A stretch of DNA of 64,000 bases, taken from NCBI RefSeq assembly GCF_008373765.1, contig NZ_VUJW01000011.1, forward strand, positions 176,140 to 240,139, read 5' to 3'. The stretch comes from Nocardioides antri. GTDB lineage: Bacteria > Actinomycetota > Actinomycetes > Propionibacteriales > Nocardioidaceae. Made by a program: the position numbers and the translations under genes. This document shows positions 43,655 through 52,118 of this stretch, in pieces. Under the pieces are notes generated by a model. The model did no database searches. It had not been told where the DNA came from and saw nothing but the letters and a program-made list of their open reading frames with translations. How positions within the stretch are numbered: position 1 is the first letter of the stretch; every line of letters begins with the position of its first letter.

Positions 43655-44723
43655 GCGCCCAGTAGTCGAGGTCGAGCAGCACGCCGTCCTGATAGCCCCC
43701 GGTCCCTGAGCTTGTCGAAGGGTCGTCGTTGCGCAGCGTCATCGACTCGTCACGGCCCTTGGTCGCGACCAGCCGCAGCCGCAGGGCGCCGATGCTGTCG
43801 CCGGCCCCCGAGAGCCCCGAGAGTTCGGCCTTGTCGAGGACCTCCGACCAGGCGTAGACCGTGTCCCCCGCGAACGCCGGGGCGACGTGCGAGCCGCCGT
43901 TGATCGCGGCGATCAGCTGGGCGTTGGCGAGGCCGTTGAACGACAGCGCCCGCGCCATCGAGATCACGTGGCCGCCGTAGATCAGCCGGTTGCCGTCGGG
44001 GCGCGCCTCGGTGTTGAAGTGCACCTTCGCGGTGTTCTGCCACAGGCGGGTCGCCATCATGTGCTCGGCGTCGCTGAACGTGACGCCGTCGACGTGGTCG
44101 ATCTTCTCGCCGACCGCGTAGTCGTCGAAGCGGTGCGGCTCGCCCGCGGCAGTGAAGTCGTACGACGAGAAGTCGAGCCCGTCCGGCACGACCAGGTCCT
44201 CGGCCGCCAGCGCCTTCTTGAGGTCGGGCAGCACGGTCTCGGGAGCCGCCGCATCCACGTCGCGCTTGTGGACCATCACCCACCGGCACCAGTCGAGTGC
44301 GACCTCGTCGCGCTGGTTGGACGCGGTCGAGCGGACGTAGACGACACCGGACCTGCCGTTGGAGTTCTGCTTGAGGCCGATGACCTCGGACCTCGTCGAC
44401 AGGGTGTCGCCCGGGAGCACCGGGCGGTGGAAGCGCAGCTCGGCGTAGCCGAGGTTCGCCACGGCGTTGAGCGAGATGTCGGGGACGGTCTTGCCGAAGG
44501 CGATGTGGAACGCGATCAGGTCCTCGACCGGGTGCGGGTCGAGCCCGACCGACGCCGCGAACGCCGCGGACGACGGGACCGCGAACCTGGTCGGGTAGAG
44601 AGCGCCGTACAGCGCCCGATCACCCTCGGTGACCGTGCGCGGCGTCGCGTGCTCGATCACCTGGCCGACGGTGAAGTCCTCGAAGAAGTTGCCCGGGTTG
44701 GTCTTGGAGACAGTCGCGCTCAC
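43641..44723 (-). CDS. mch: Mesaconyl-CoA hydratase (beta-methylmalyl-CoA dehydratase)
   Basis: This 360-residue tandem MaoC hot-dog protein closely matches Mch enzymes of the ethylmalonyl-CoA pathway. It has KTNPGNFFEDFTVGQVIEHA, FHIAFGKTVPDISLNAVANL, GEKIDHVDGVTFSDAEHMMA and VISMARALSFNGLANAQLIA. Mch interconverts mesaconyl-CoA and beta-methylmalyl-CoA during C2 assimilation. Near the C-terminus the family loop is replaced by NDDPSTSSGTGGYQ, the translation of a known-type intergenic repeat (43701-43724). The other pathway enzymes are not in the window, apart from a generic acyl-CoA dehydrogenase 3 kb away. GTG start; a CAGAAT lies eight bases before it. Confidence 0.88.
   Translation of the reverse strand: MSATVSKTNPGNFFEDFTVGQVIEHATPRTVTEGDRALYGALYPTRFAVPSSAAFAASVGLDPHPVEDLIAFHIAFGKTVPDISLNAVANLGYAELRFHRPVLPGDTLSTRSEVIGLKQNSNGRSGVVYVRSTASNQRDEVALDWCRWVMVHKRDVDAAAPETVLPDLKKALAAEDLVVPDGLDFSSYDFTAAGEPHRFDDYAVGEKIDHVDGVTFSDAEHMMATRLWQNTAKVHFNTEARPDGNRLIYGGHVISMARALSFNGLANAQLIAAINGGSHVAPAFAGDTVYAWSEVLDKAELSGLSGAGDSIGALRLRLVATKGRDESMTLRNDDPSTSSGTGGYQDGVLLDLDYWALIPR
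43701..43724. repeat. GGTCCCTGAGCTTGTCGAAG-type repeat inside mch
   Basis: The sequence GGTCCCTGAGCTTGTCGAAG plus GGTC matches a widespread actinobacterial intergenic repeat that I recognise from memory. Here it is read through in frame on the minus strand as DPSTSSGT. Its codons CCT, ACA and TCA are unlike the G/C-ending codons around them, which supports insertion. Confidence 0.75.
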
Positions 44724-44746
44724 GGGCGGCCATTCTGCCGGGTGAG

Positions 44747-44929
44747 CTACGAACCTCCGCCGCCGGCCTTGCGACGGTGCATCTTCGGGGCGCCGCCGAC
44801 GACCTCCGAGCCGTGTGCCTTCTCCGGGACCGGACCGTCGGCGTGGACGCCCTTCTCACGGTTGTTCTTGCGGTCGAGCGCGGCCCGCATCTTCGCCTTG
44901 AGGTCCTCGTTGGGGTCCTGCTCAGCCAT
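44747..44929 (-). CDS. DUF5302 small protein
   Basis: This 60-residue hydrophilic protein is of the DUF5302 family: AEQDPNEDLKAKMRAALDRK then NNREKGVHADGPVPEKAHGS, ending in KMHRRKAGGGGS. It is highly charged and probably disordered; the function is unknown. The ATG has GAGGAG eight bases upstream. It follows the sulfotransferase gene by 68 bases and precedes mch by 23, all on one strand. Confidence 0.85.
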   Translation of the reverse strand: MAEQDPNEDLKAKMRAALDRKNNREKGVHADGPVPEKAHGSEVVGGAPKMHRRKAGGGGS

Positions 44930-44997
44930 GCTGGTCTCCTCGCGTCGCATCGGGGGGTCAGTCAACCCTGACACGCACCCCAAGGGACGGCCAGCGA

Positions 44998-45720
44998 TTA
45001 AGCGCCCTTCTTGTCGCGGCGGCTCTTGCCGAACGGGTTCGGCCCGTGGCCGACCGCGAGGGTGCCGCGGAGGGTCTCCAGCAGGGGCGGGTCGCACCGG
45101 CCGACGACGAACTCCGCCAGGGCGGTGAGCGCCGCGTCCGACGCCGCCCGGTCCTCGCCGGTGATGACCTCGTAGCGGGTCTCGTGCACCCGGTCGGGAC
45201 GGGTCGCGCGGAGGTGGTCCTGGATCTCGATCACCCGCTTGATCGCGGCCATCGCCGTGTCGGCGTCCTGCCGCTGCCAGAAGCCGGATCCGAGGACCTG
45301 CTCGACGTCGCGGGTGTTGAGGATGTACTTCGCGCCGGGACACACGTCCTCCAGCCACGCGAAGAAGGGCTCGGTCTCCTCGGGCGTGATCTGGTGCCAG
45401 TCGACCTCCTTGAAGCCGATCCGGTCGACGTCCTTCTCGTCCTGCCGACCGAGGATGCCGCCGACGAGCAGGCGGCGTGCGTTGCGGACGAACCGCCCCC
45501 GAGTCAGTGAGTTGATGCCGAAGAAGGCGTTGGTCGGACGGCCCGCGGACGGTCCCTTCCGCTTCTGCCGGATGTCGTCGGCGGCCTGCCACGCCCGGAA
45601 CAGGTGCTGGACGTAAAGCCCGTTCTCACCCCGGACGAGCGTCCTCGGCATCGCATTGAGCATGCCCTGCACCAGGGTCGAGCCGGACCGTCCGTAGGTC
45701 ACGACGAAGACGTACTCCAC
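44998..45720 (-). CDS. Sulfotransferase family protein
   Basis: This 240-residue protein has the 5'-phosphosulfate loop at its start, YVFVVTYGRSGSTLVQGMLN, and the 3'-phosphate region around AKYILNTRDVEQVLGSGFWQ. It should transfer sulfate from PAPS to a glycan or lipid. The C-terminus is basic (KSRRDKKGA). GTG start with AAGGA upstream. A glycosyltransferase gene lies 27 bases upstream on the same strand and a second sulfotransferase-like gene is divergent from that, so the three probably build one sulfated product. Confidence 0.85.
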   Translation of the reverse strand: MEYVFVVTYGRSGSTLVQGMLNAMPRTLVRGENGLYVQHLFRAWQAADDIRQKRKGPSAGRPTNAFFGINSLTRGRFVRNARRLLVGGILGRQDEKDVDRIGFKEVDWHQITPEETEPFFAWLEDVCPGAKYILNTRDVEQVLGSGFWQRQDADTAMAAIKRVIEIQDHLRATRPDRVHETRYEVITGEDRAASDAALTALAEFVVGRCDPPLLETLRGTLAVGHGPNPFGKSRRDKKGA

Positions 45721-45747
45721 GGATCGATCCTTCCACAGGGGGTGGGC

Positions 45748-46629
45748 TCAGAGGGTGCCGACCAGGCGTTGCGGGATCCGCACGAGCGGCTGCTTCCGCA
45801 GTGCGGCGATCTGGCCCTGCTTCGGCGTGCGGTGCCGGCCGTTGAGGAAGATCACCATCTGGTCGAGGTCGGCGGCCGCGGGGTCGAACTCCGGGACGGC
45901 GGCCGCGTCGACGTCGGCCACCACCTCGTCGAAGACGGCGAGCACCTCGTCGGCCGCCTTGCCCCAGCTGGCCTCCTCTGCCCGACCGTCGGTCTTGCTG
46001 ACCTCGTTGCGCAGCCGGGCGACCTCGGCGAGGCGGTCCCGGTCGGCGAACTTGAGGTGGAGCATGAAGAGCTCGGGATCGATGGTGTACGGCGCCTTCA
46101 GGCCGTGCGACGAGACGGCCCATCCGGCGTTGATCCGCTTCACGGAGGGCTTGCACATGAGCGGCGTGAACTTGGCGAACCGGCGCTGCTCCAGCAGCGG
46201 CCGGCCGAGGTCCAGCGGCTCCGGCTCCGCGCTCGGGACGTGGACCACGTTGAGCCCCATCGCCCCCAGGGCCTCGGGGCGCCCGCGGTCCTCGAGCAGG
46301 TCGGGCAGGGTCGGGTAGACGGCCGGGTCGGTGACCAGGAACTCGTCGACGTCGACGAACACCACGTAGTCGTAGACCGCGAGCAGCCCGCCGGCCAGTC
46401 CGTTCATCAGGCGCATCCGGACCGGCTCGAAGTCGAGCCCGCCCTTGAGCGGCGGCACCCGGTGCACGGTGCAGCCGAGGTCGTCCGTCGAACCGTCGAC
46501 CGAGTTGTCGTCGAGCACGACCAGGTTGTCCATGCCGACGTGGCGCGCGTAGTGCGACACCCACAACGGGAGCAGGTCGCCCTCGTCGCGCGCCATGGTG
46601 ATCACGGCGACCTCCGGCCGCTCGGACAT
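45748..46629 (-). CDS. Glycosyltransferase family 2 protein
   Basis: This 293-residue enzyme has a GT-A fold: VAVITMARDEGDLLPLWVSH, the second strand DNLVVLDDNSVDGSTDDLG and the metal motif VVFVDVDEFLVTDP (DxD). The C-terminal part is helical and charged. No membrane segment is present. It most resembles the GT2/GT92-like group (glyco_tranf_2_4) that uses LPLWVSHY-type sequences. ATG at 46629 with GGAGGGGAG upstream. It precedes the sulfotransferase gene on the same transcript. Confidence 0.85.
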   Translation of the reverse strand: MSERPEVAVITMARDEGDLLPLWVSHYARHVGMDNLVVLDDNSVDGSTDDLGCTVHRVPPLKGGLDFEPVRMRLMNGLAGGLLAVYDYVVFVDVDEFLVTDPAVYPTLPDLLEDRGRPEALGAMGLNVVHVPSAEPEPLDLGRPLLEQRRFAKFTPLMCKPSVKRINAGWAVSSHGLKAPYTIDPELFMLHLKFADRDRLAEVARLRNEVSKTDGRAEEASWGKAADEVLAVFDEVVADVDAAAVPEFDPAAADLDQMVIFLNGRHRTPKQGQIAALRKQPLVRIPQRLVGTL

Positions 46630-46684
46630 CCCGACTCCCCTCCGTCCACTCTTCTGCCGCCGAGAGTCTGGCACGCTAGCGGCC

Positions 46685-47746
46685 GTGACCGACCAACCGG
46701 ACGCCACCGGACGCCGCCCACTCTGGCTGCACGTGGGCTGCAGCAAGACTGGCACCTCGTCGCTGCAGGCGGGGCTGTGGATGTCGGTGGACGCGCTGGC
46801 GGCCGACGGCGTCGGGCTGCCGTACGTCGGGCGTCCCGCCCACATCGCCGGGCTGCTGCGCCCGCTGGGCTGGCGGCCGGTCGCCGGTTTCGCCGGGGAG
46901 CACCGCGCCAAGGCGCTGCGGAACGTGCCCGGCACGATCCGGGACACCCCCGGCGACGTGCTGCTGGTCAGCAACGAGGACCTGGCCGAGGTCCGGCCCG
47001 AGGACGTCGACGCCGTCGCGGCACTGGCGGACGAGGCCGGCGTCGACCTCCACGTCGTGCTGACCGTCCGCGACTGGGCCCAGCAGCTTCCCTCGGACTA
47101 CCAGCAGTTCCTCAAGCACCGCCTGGCCGACAGCTACCTCACCTTTCTCGACGACGTGCGCGAGCGGCGCGGCGCGTGGGCCGACCAGTTCTGGCGCCGG
47201 CAGGACCCGGTCGACATCCTCGACCGCTGGGGCCGGGCGGTCGACCCGTCTCGCATGCACGTGATCGTCGTGCCGTCGTACTCCCAGGACCCGGAGGGGG
47301 TCTTCAACCTGATGGGCGAGGTCGTCGGGTTCGACGCCGCGTCCGTCACCCGGCCGCGGGGATCGGTCAACGCGTCGTTCGGCGTCGTCGAGTCCGAGGT
47401 GTTCCGCCGCGTCAACGCCGCGCTGGGCGACCGCCTTCCCGACTACAAGCGCGACTACACAGAGGCGGTCCGCTACCCCTTCGCGAACGGCGTCCTCGCC
47501 CGCAGCGCCAGCCCGAAGCTGACCCTCCCGCCCGAGCACCTCGGCTGGGTGCAGGACCTCGCGCAGCGCACCGTGGCCACCATCCGTGAGCGGGGCTACC
47601 CGGTCCACGGCGATCTCGCCGCGCTGGTCCCGGATGACGACAGCGCCAGCCCTCTTCCGTCGTACGACGAAGCCGCCGTCGCTGAGGCGTCCATCACAGC
47701 GCTGGCCAACTACGCCGCTCGCGCGCCGCGGCGACGGCGCGACTGA
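46685..47746 (+). CDS. Sulfotransferase-like P-loop protein
   Basis: This 353-residue protein begins RPLWLHVGCSKTGTSSLQAG, where SKTGTSSLQ is the phosphosulfate loop of bacterial sulfotransferases. ADEAGVDLHVVLTVRDWAQQ forms the later core strand, with an Arg-Asp pair. The middle part RLADSYLTFLDDVRERRGAW is typical of capsule- and glycolipid-type sulfotransferases. GTG start at 46685 with a weak CACGCT seven bases upstream. It is divergent from the glycosyltransferase with only 55 bases between, so the two genes share control DNA. Confidence 0.8.
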   Translation: MTDQPDATGRRPLWLHVGCSKTGTSSLQAGLWMSVDALAADGVGLPYVGRPAHIAGLLRPLGWRPVAGFAGEHRAKALRNVPGTIRDTPGDVLLVSNEDLAEVRPEDVDAVAALADEAGVDLHVVLTVRDWAQQLPSDYQQFLKHRLADSYLTFLDDVRERRGAWADQFWRRQDPVDILDRWGRAVDPSRMHVIVVPSYSQDPEGVFNLMGEVVGFDAASVTRPRGSVNASFGVVESEVFRRVNAALGDRLPDYKRDYTEAVRYPFANGVLARSASPKLTLPPEHLGWVQDLAQRTVATIRERGYPVHGDLAALVPDDDSASPLPSYDEAAVAEASITALANYAARAPRRRRD

Positions 47747-47837
47747 CGTCTCGCATCGGATCCCGTGGCGACCGCACCGGCTACTCGCCGGTAGAGTCGG
47801 ATGGATTGACCAGCCCGCCGGAGCGAAAGAGGAACCG

Positions 47838-49037
47838 ATGCCGCGCCTGTGTGAGACCGACGGCCTGACCGAGGACCAGACCGAGATCCTCAAGGCCGTC
47901 CGGGTGTTCGTCGACGAGCAGATCATCCCCGTCGCCCAGGAGCTCGAGCACTCCGACACCTACCCGACCGAGATCGTCGAGGGCCTCAAGGAGCTCGGCG
48001 TCTTCGGCCTGATGATCCCCGAGGAGTACGGCGGCCTCGGCGAGTCGCTGCTCACCTACGCCCTGTGCGTGGAGGAGATCGCCCGCGGCTGGATGAGCGT
48101 CTCCGGCGTCATCAACACCCACTTCATCGTGGCCTACATGGTGATGCAGCACGGCACCGAGGAGCAGAAGCAGAAGTACCTGCCCCAGATGGCCACCGGC
48201 GAGATGCGCGGTGCGTTCTCGATGTCCGAGCCCGGCCTCGGCTCCGACGTGTCGGCCGTCTCGACCAAGGCGGTCAAGCAGGAGGACGGCTCGTATGCGA
48301 TCACCGGGTCGAAGATGTGGCTGACCAACGGCGCGGAGTCGCGGCTGGTCGCCACCTTGTGCAAGACCGACGAGGGCGCCGAGTCGGTCTACAAGAACAT
48401 GACGACCTTCCTCATCGAGAAGGAGGCCGGGTTCGGCGAGACCGCTCCGGGCCTCACCATCCCGGGCAAGATCGACAAGATGGGCTACAAGGGCGTCGAG
48501 ACCACCGAGATGGTCCTCGAGGGCCACGTGGTCCGCGCCGACCAGGTCCTCGGCGGCGAGCCCGGCAAGGGCTTCTACCAGATGATGGACGGCGTCGAGG
48601 TCGGCCGCGTCAACGTCGCCGCCCGCGCCTGCGGCCTGGCCTGGCGGGGCTTCGAGCTCGGTGTCGCCTACGCCCAGCAGCGCCAGACCTTCGGCAAGCC
48701 GATCGCCGCCCACCAGGCGATCCTGTTCCGCATCGCCGAGATGGCGACCAAGGTCGAGGTCGCCCACACGATGATGGTCAAGGCCGCCCGGATGAAGGAC
48801 AGCGGCCAGCGGATGGACGTCGAGGCCGGCATGGCCAAGATGGTCGCCTCCGAGTACGCCCACGAGGTCGTCGAGGCCTCCTTCCGCATCCACGGCGGCT
48901 ACGGCTACTCCAAGGAGTACGAGATCGAGCGCCTCTACCGCGAGGTCGCGTTCATGCTCATCGGCGAGGGCACCACCGACATCCAGAAGATGATCATCGG
49001 CCGGGCCATGCTCGAGGACTACAAGCTCAAGGGCTGA
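47838..49037 (+). CDS. Acyl-CoA dehydrogenase
   Basis: This is a 399-residue FAD-dependent dehydrogenase of the ACAD family. It shows FGLMIPEEYGGLGESLLTYA, the FAD/substrate motif AFSMSEPGLGSDVSAVSTKA, the signature QQRQTFGKPIAAHQAILFRI and the C-terminal FRIHGGYGYSKEYEIERLYR. The catalytic Glu should be in the AFMLIGEGTTDIQKMIIG segment. It could act on short branched or straight acyl-CoAs; a methylsuccinyl-CoA role cannot be assumed. The ATG has AGAGGAA upstream. It appears to be monocistronic. Confidence 0.94.
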   Translation: MPRLCETDGLTEDQTEILKAVRVFVDEQIIPVAQELEHSDTYPTEIVEGLKELGVFGLMIPEEYGGLGESLLTYALCVEEIARGWMSVSGVINTHFIVAYMVMQHGTEEQKQKYLPQMATGEMRGAFSMSEPGLGSDVSAVSTKAVKQEDGSYAITGSKMWLTNGAESRLVATLCKTDEGAESVYKNMTTFLIEKEAGFGETAPGLTIPGKIDKMGYKGVETTEMVLEGHVVRADQVLGGEPGKGFYQMMDGVEVGRVNVAARACGLAWRGFELGVAYAQQRQTFGKPIAAHQAILFRIAEMATKVEVAHTMMVKAARMKDSGQRMDVEAGMAKMVASEYAHEVVEASFRIHGGYGYSKEYEIERLYREVAFMLIGEGTTDIQKMIIGRAMLEDYKLKG

Positions 49038-49095
49038 CCGTCCCCCGGCCGCTGGCCTTCGGGGATTCGGGCACTTCGCCCGATAACCTCGACCC

Positions 49096-50352
49096 GTGAG
49101 CACTCCCGCCCGTGTCTATGCCGCCCGGCTGGTGGGTCTGCCGATCTTCGACCCCCAGGGCGAGCAGGTCGGCAAGGTCCGGGACCTCGTCGTGACCATG
49201 CGGGCGGAGGGCGCGCAGCCACGGGTGCTGGGCATGGTGGCCGAGGTGTTCGGCCGGCGGCGGGTGTTCCTGCCGATGACCCGGGTGACCACGATCGACA
49301 GCGGCCAGGTCTACACGACCGGCCTGCTGAACATGCGGCGGTTCGAGCAGCGCTCGACCGAGACCCTCGTCATCGGCCAGATGCTCGACCGCACCGTCTC
49401 CGTCAAGAGCAGCGGCGTCACCGGCACCGTCTACGACGTCGCCATGGAGCGGTCCCGCACGCGCGACTGGGTGCTCAGCCGGGTCGCCATCCGCGAGGCG
49501 GGCAAGAGGCTGCGCCGCCGGGGCCAGACCCACGTCGTCGAGTGGAACGACGTCGTCGGGCTCTCACGGGCCGACGACCGGCAGGGAGCGACCCACCTGG
49601 TCGCCGCGATCAACGAGATGCGGCCGGCCGACGCGGCCAGCATGCTCCACGACCTGCCCGTCGAGCGGCGTACGGCGGTCGCGATGGCGCTCGACGACGA
49701 GCGTCTCGCCGACGTGCTCGAGGAGCTGCCCGAGGAGGACCAGGTCGGCATCCTCGAACGGCTCGACTCCGAGCGCGCGGCCGACGTGCTCGAGGAGATG
49801 TCGGCCGACGACGCGGCCGACCTCATCGCCGACCTGCCGCCCGAGACCGCCGAGGTCCTGCTGCAGCTGATGGAGCCGGAGGAGGCCGAGGACGTCCGGC
49901 GGCTGATGAAGTACGTCGAGAACACCGCTGGCGGCATGATGACCCCCGAGCCGGTGATCCTCGGCCCCGACGCCACCATCGCCGACGCCCTCGCCCACGT
50001 CCGCAACCCGGAGCTCACCCCGGCGCTGGCCTCGCTCGTCTACGTCTGCCGGCAGCCGCTCGAGTGCCCCACGGGCAAGCTGCTGGGCGTCGCCCACATC
50101 CAGCGGCTGCTGCGCGAGCCTCCGTCGACGCTCGTCGCCGGCGCGCTCGACGACGAGCTCGAGGTGCTCCGGCCCGATGCGACGATCGACGAGGTCGCCG
50201 CCCACCTGGCGACCTACAACCTGGTCTCCGCCCCCGTGGTCGACGAGGATCGTCGTCTCCTCGGCGCCATCTCCGTGGACGACCTCCTCGACCACATGCT
50301 CCCCGAGAACTGGCGCGAGCGTGCCGCGAGCTCGAGGGAGCGTCGTGGCTGA
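49096..50352 (+). CDS. Cytosolic MgtE-N/CBS protein with PRC-barrel
   Basis: This 418-residue protein has an N-terminal PRC-barrel-like double domain (about 5-160, ARLVGLPIFDPQGEQVGKVR), then the alpha-solenoid MgtE N domain. The solenoid contains DAASMLHDLPVERRTAVAMA and ADVLEEMSADDAADLIADLP repeats at about 175-280. A CBS pair follows (about 285-410, GGMMTPEPVILGPDATIADA). It lacks the membrane channel domain of true MgtE. In MgtE these parts sense Mg2+, so this protein may be a free sensor. GTG start six bases after TAACCT. The next gene, DUF1003, overlaps its end by 8 bases. Confidence 0.9.
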   Translation: MSTPARVYAARLVGLPIFDPQGEQVGKVRDLVVTMRAEGAQPRVLGMVAEVFGRRRVFLPMTRVTTIDSGQVYTTGLLNMRRFEQRSTETLVIGQMLDRTVSVKSSGVTGTVYDVAMERSRTRDWVLSRVAIREAGKRLRRRGQTHVVEWNDVVGLSRADDRQGATHLVAAINEMRPADAASMLHDLPVERRTAVAMALDDERLADVLEELPEEDQVGILERLDSERAADVLEEMSADDAADLIADLPPETAEVLLQLMEPEEAEDVRRLMKYVENTAGGMMTPEPVILGPDATIADALAHVRNPELTPALASLVYVCRQPLECPTGKLLGVAHIQRLLREPPSTLVAGALDDELEVLRPDATIDEVAAHLATYNLVSAPVVDEDRRLLGAISVDDLLDHMLPENWRERAASSRERRG

Positions 50353-50875
50353 CCCGCGCCGGACCGGGGACCGGCTCGACACCCCGCGCGCGGTCCGCCG
50401 CCACCTGGTGCGGCGGCCGGCCTACGACACCGACGCCGTCGGCATCTTCGCCGAGCGGTTCGCGCGGTTCATGGGGACCGCGAAGTTCCTGCTCTGGATG
50501 AGCCTGTTCGTCGTGGCGTGGGTGCTGTGGAACACCCTCCTCGGGCCCGAGGAGCTCCGCTTCGACGAGTACCCGCTGATCTTCCTCACCCTCATGCTGA
50601 GCCTGCAGGCGTCGTACGCCGCCCCTCTGATCCTGCTCGCTCAGAACCGCCAGGAGGACCGGGACCGCGTCCTCGCCGCCCAGGACCGGGACGCCGCGAC
50701 CCGGGCGCACGCCGACATGGAGTTCCTGGCGCGGGAGGTGGCGTCGCTGCGGATGGCCATGGGCGAGGTCGCGACCCGCGACTACCTGCGCTCGGAGCTC
50801 CGCTCGTTGCTGTCCGAGCTCGAGGAGCGTGAGGACCGCGACGAGGGTGGGGCGTCTCACGGAGGCCGCGAGTAA
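50345..50875 (+). CDS. DUF1003 membrane protein
   Basis: This 176-residue protein has two membrane helices, AKFLLWMSLFVVAWVLWNTL and FLTLMLSLQASYAAPLILLA, with the conserved DUF1003 stretch PLIFLTLMLSLQASYAAPLI and AQNRQEDRDRV after it. The C-terminal part is a charged coiled coil. The family has no known function. The GTG overlaps the preceding MgtE-N/CBS gene by 8 bases, a coupling also seen in mycobacteria, which suggests that the two proteins form one membrane-associated system. Confidence 0.9.
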   Translation: MADPRRTGDRLDTPRAVRRHLVRRPAYDTDAVGIFAERFARFMGTAKFLLWMSLFVVAWVLWNTLLGPEELRFDEYPLIFLTLMLSLQASYAAPLILLAQNRQEDRDRVLAAQDRDAATRAHADMEFLAREVASLRMAMGEVATRDYLRSELRSLLSELEEREDRDEGGASHGGRE

Positions 50876-50909
50876 CGGACCGCCTTCCCCGCTCCGTAGA
50901 CTCGTGCCG

Positions 50910-52085
50910 ATGAGTACGACGCAGTCCCTCCCCACGCTGGAGCAGGTCCAGGCCGCTCTCGCGACCGTCAACGACCCCGAGATCAAGCGACCCATCACCG
51001 ATCTCGGCATGGTCGACACCGTTGCTGTCGAGGACGACGGCGTCGTGAAGGTGCGCGTCCTCCTCACCGTCGCCGGCTGCCCGCTCAAGGACACCATCAA
51101 CCGCGACGTCACGGCCGCGGTCAGCGCCCTGTCAGGCGTCACCCGGGTCGACCTCGACCTCGGCGTGATGACGTCCGAGCAGCGCGGCACGCTCCACGAG
51201 CAGCTCCGTGGCGGCCAGGCGCAGCGGGAGATCCAGTTCGCCCAGCCCGGGTCGCTCACCAAGGTGTTCGCGATCGCCAGCGGCAAGGGCGGCGTCGGCA
51301 AGTCCTCGGTCACCGTCAACCTGGCCGTCGCGCTCGCCAAGGCCGGCCGCAAGGTCGGCATCGTCGACGCCGACATCTACGGTCACTCGGTGCCCGCGAT
51401 GCTCGGCGTGGCAGACGCCCGGCCGACCCAGGTCGAGGACCTGATCATGCCGGTCCCGACGGCTAGCGGCATCTCCGTCATCTCGGTCGGCATGCTCAAG
51501 CCCCGCCGCGACCAGGTCATCGCCTGGCGCGGCCCGATGCTCGACCGGGCGCTCGTGCAGATGCTGTCCGACGTCTACTGGGGCGACCTCGACGTCCTGC
51601 TCCTCGACCTGCCGCCGGGCACCGGCGACATCGCGATCTCGCTGGGCCAGCACCTCCCCAGCGCCGAGGTGGTCGTCGTGACCACGCCGCAGGAGGCGGC
51701 CGCCGAGGTCGCCGAGCGCGCCGGCACGATGGCCTCGATGATGCACCAGCGCGTCGTCGGCGTCGTGGAGAACATGAGCTACCTCGCCTGTCCGCACTGT
51801 GCCGCCGAGGGCAAGGACCACCGGTTCGACATCTTCGGCACCGGCGGTGGCGACCGGGTCGCGGCGACGCTCTCCCAGCGGTTCGGCTACGACGTGCCCA
51901 TGCTCGGGCAGGTCCCGCTCGACACCACGCTGCGCGAGGGCGGCGACGTCGGCAAGCCGATCGTCGAGGCCGACCCGTCCGCGCCGGCTGCTGCCTCGCT
52001 CACCGCCATCGCCGACCGGCTCGACGGTCGCAGCCGCGGCCTCGCCGGTCTCCAGCTCGGCCTGACCCCGACCAGCAAGTTCTGA
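50910..52085 (+). CDS. mrp: Mrp/NBP35-family iron-sulfur carrier ATPase
   Basis: This 391-residue protein has an N-terminal MIP18/DUF59 domain (about 5-80, QAALATVNDPEIKRPITDLG with Cys in VAGCPLKD). The P-loop ATPase follows: VFAIASGKGGVGKSSVTVNL, then DADIYGHSVPAMLG and LDLPPGTGDIAISLGQ. The paired cysteines of the cluster site are in ENMSYLACPHCAAEG. It should carry Fe-S clusters to apoproteins. The ATG is seven bases after TAGACT, so leaderless. Confidence 0.94.
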   Translation: MSTTQSLPTLEQVQAALATVNDPEIKRPITDLGMVDTVAVEDDGVVKVRVLLTVAGCPLKDTINRDVTAAVSALSGVTRVDLDLGVMTSEQRGTLHEQLRGGQAQREIQFAQPGSLTKVFAIASGKGGVGKSSVTVNLAVALAKAGRKVGIVDADIYGHSVPAMLGVADARPTQVEDLIMPVPTASGISVISVGMLKPRRDQVIAWRGPMLDRALVQMLSDVYWGDLDVLLLDLPPGTGDIAISLGQHLPSAEVVVVTTPQEAAAEVAERAGTMASMMHQRVVGVVENMSYLACPHCAAEGKDHRFDIFGTGGGDRVAATLSQRFGYDVPMLGQVPLDTTLREGGDVGKPIVEADPSAPAAASLTAIADRLDGRSRGLAGLQLGLTPTSKF

Positions 52086-52118
52086 CCGGGTAGCGGGCGC
52101 GGGCGGCGGGCGCAGGCC

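Noticed and set aside
44998-47746. Secondary-metabolite cluster
   Set aside because: No scaffold-forming synthase is present. Three tailoring-type genes are not enough to claim one.
49096-50352. Mg2+ transporter MgtE
   Set aside because: The protein ends after the CBS pair and has no membrane helices, so it cannot be the channel itself.
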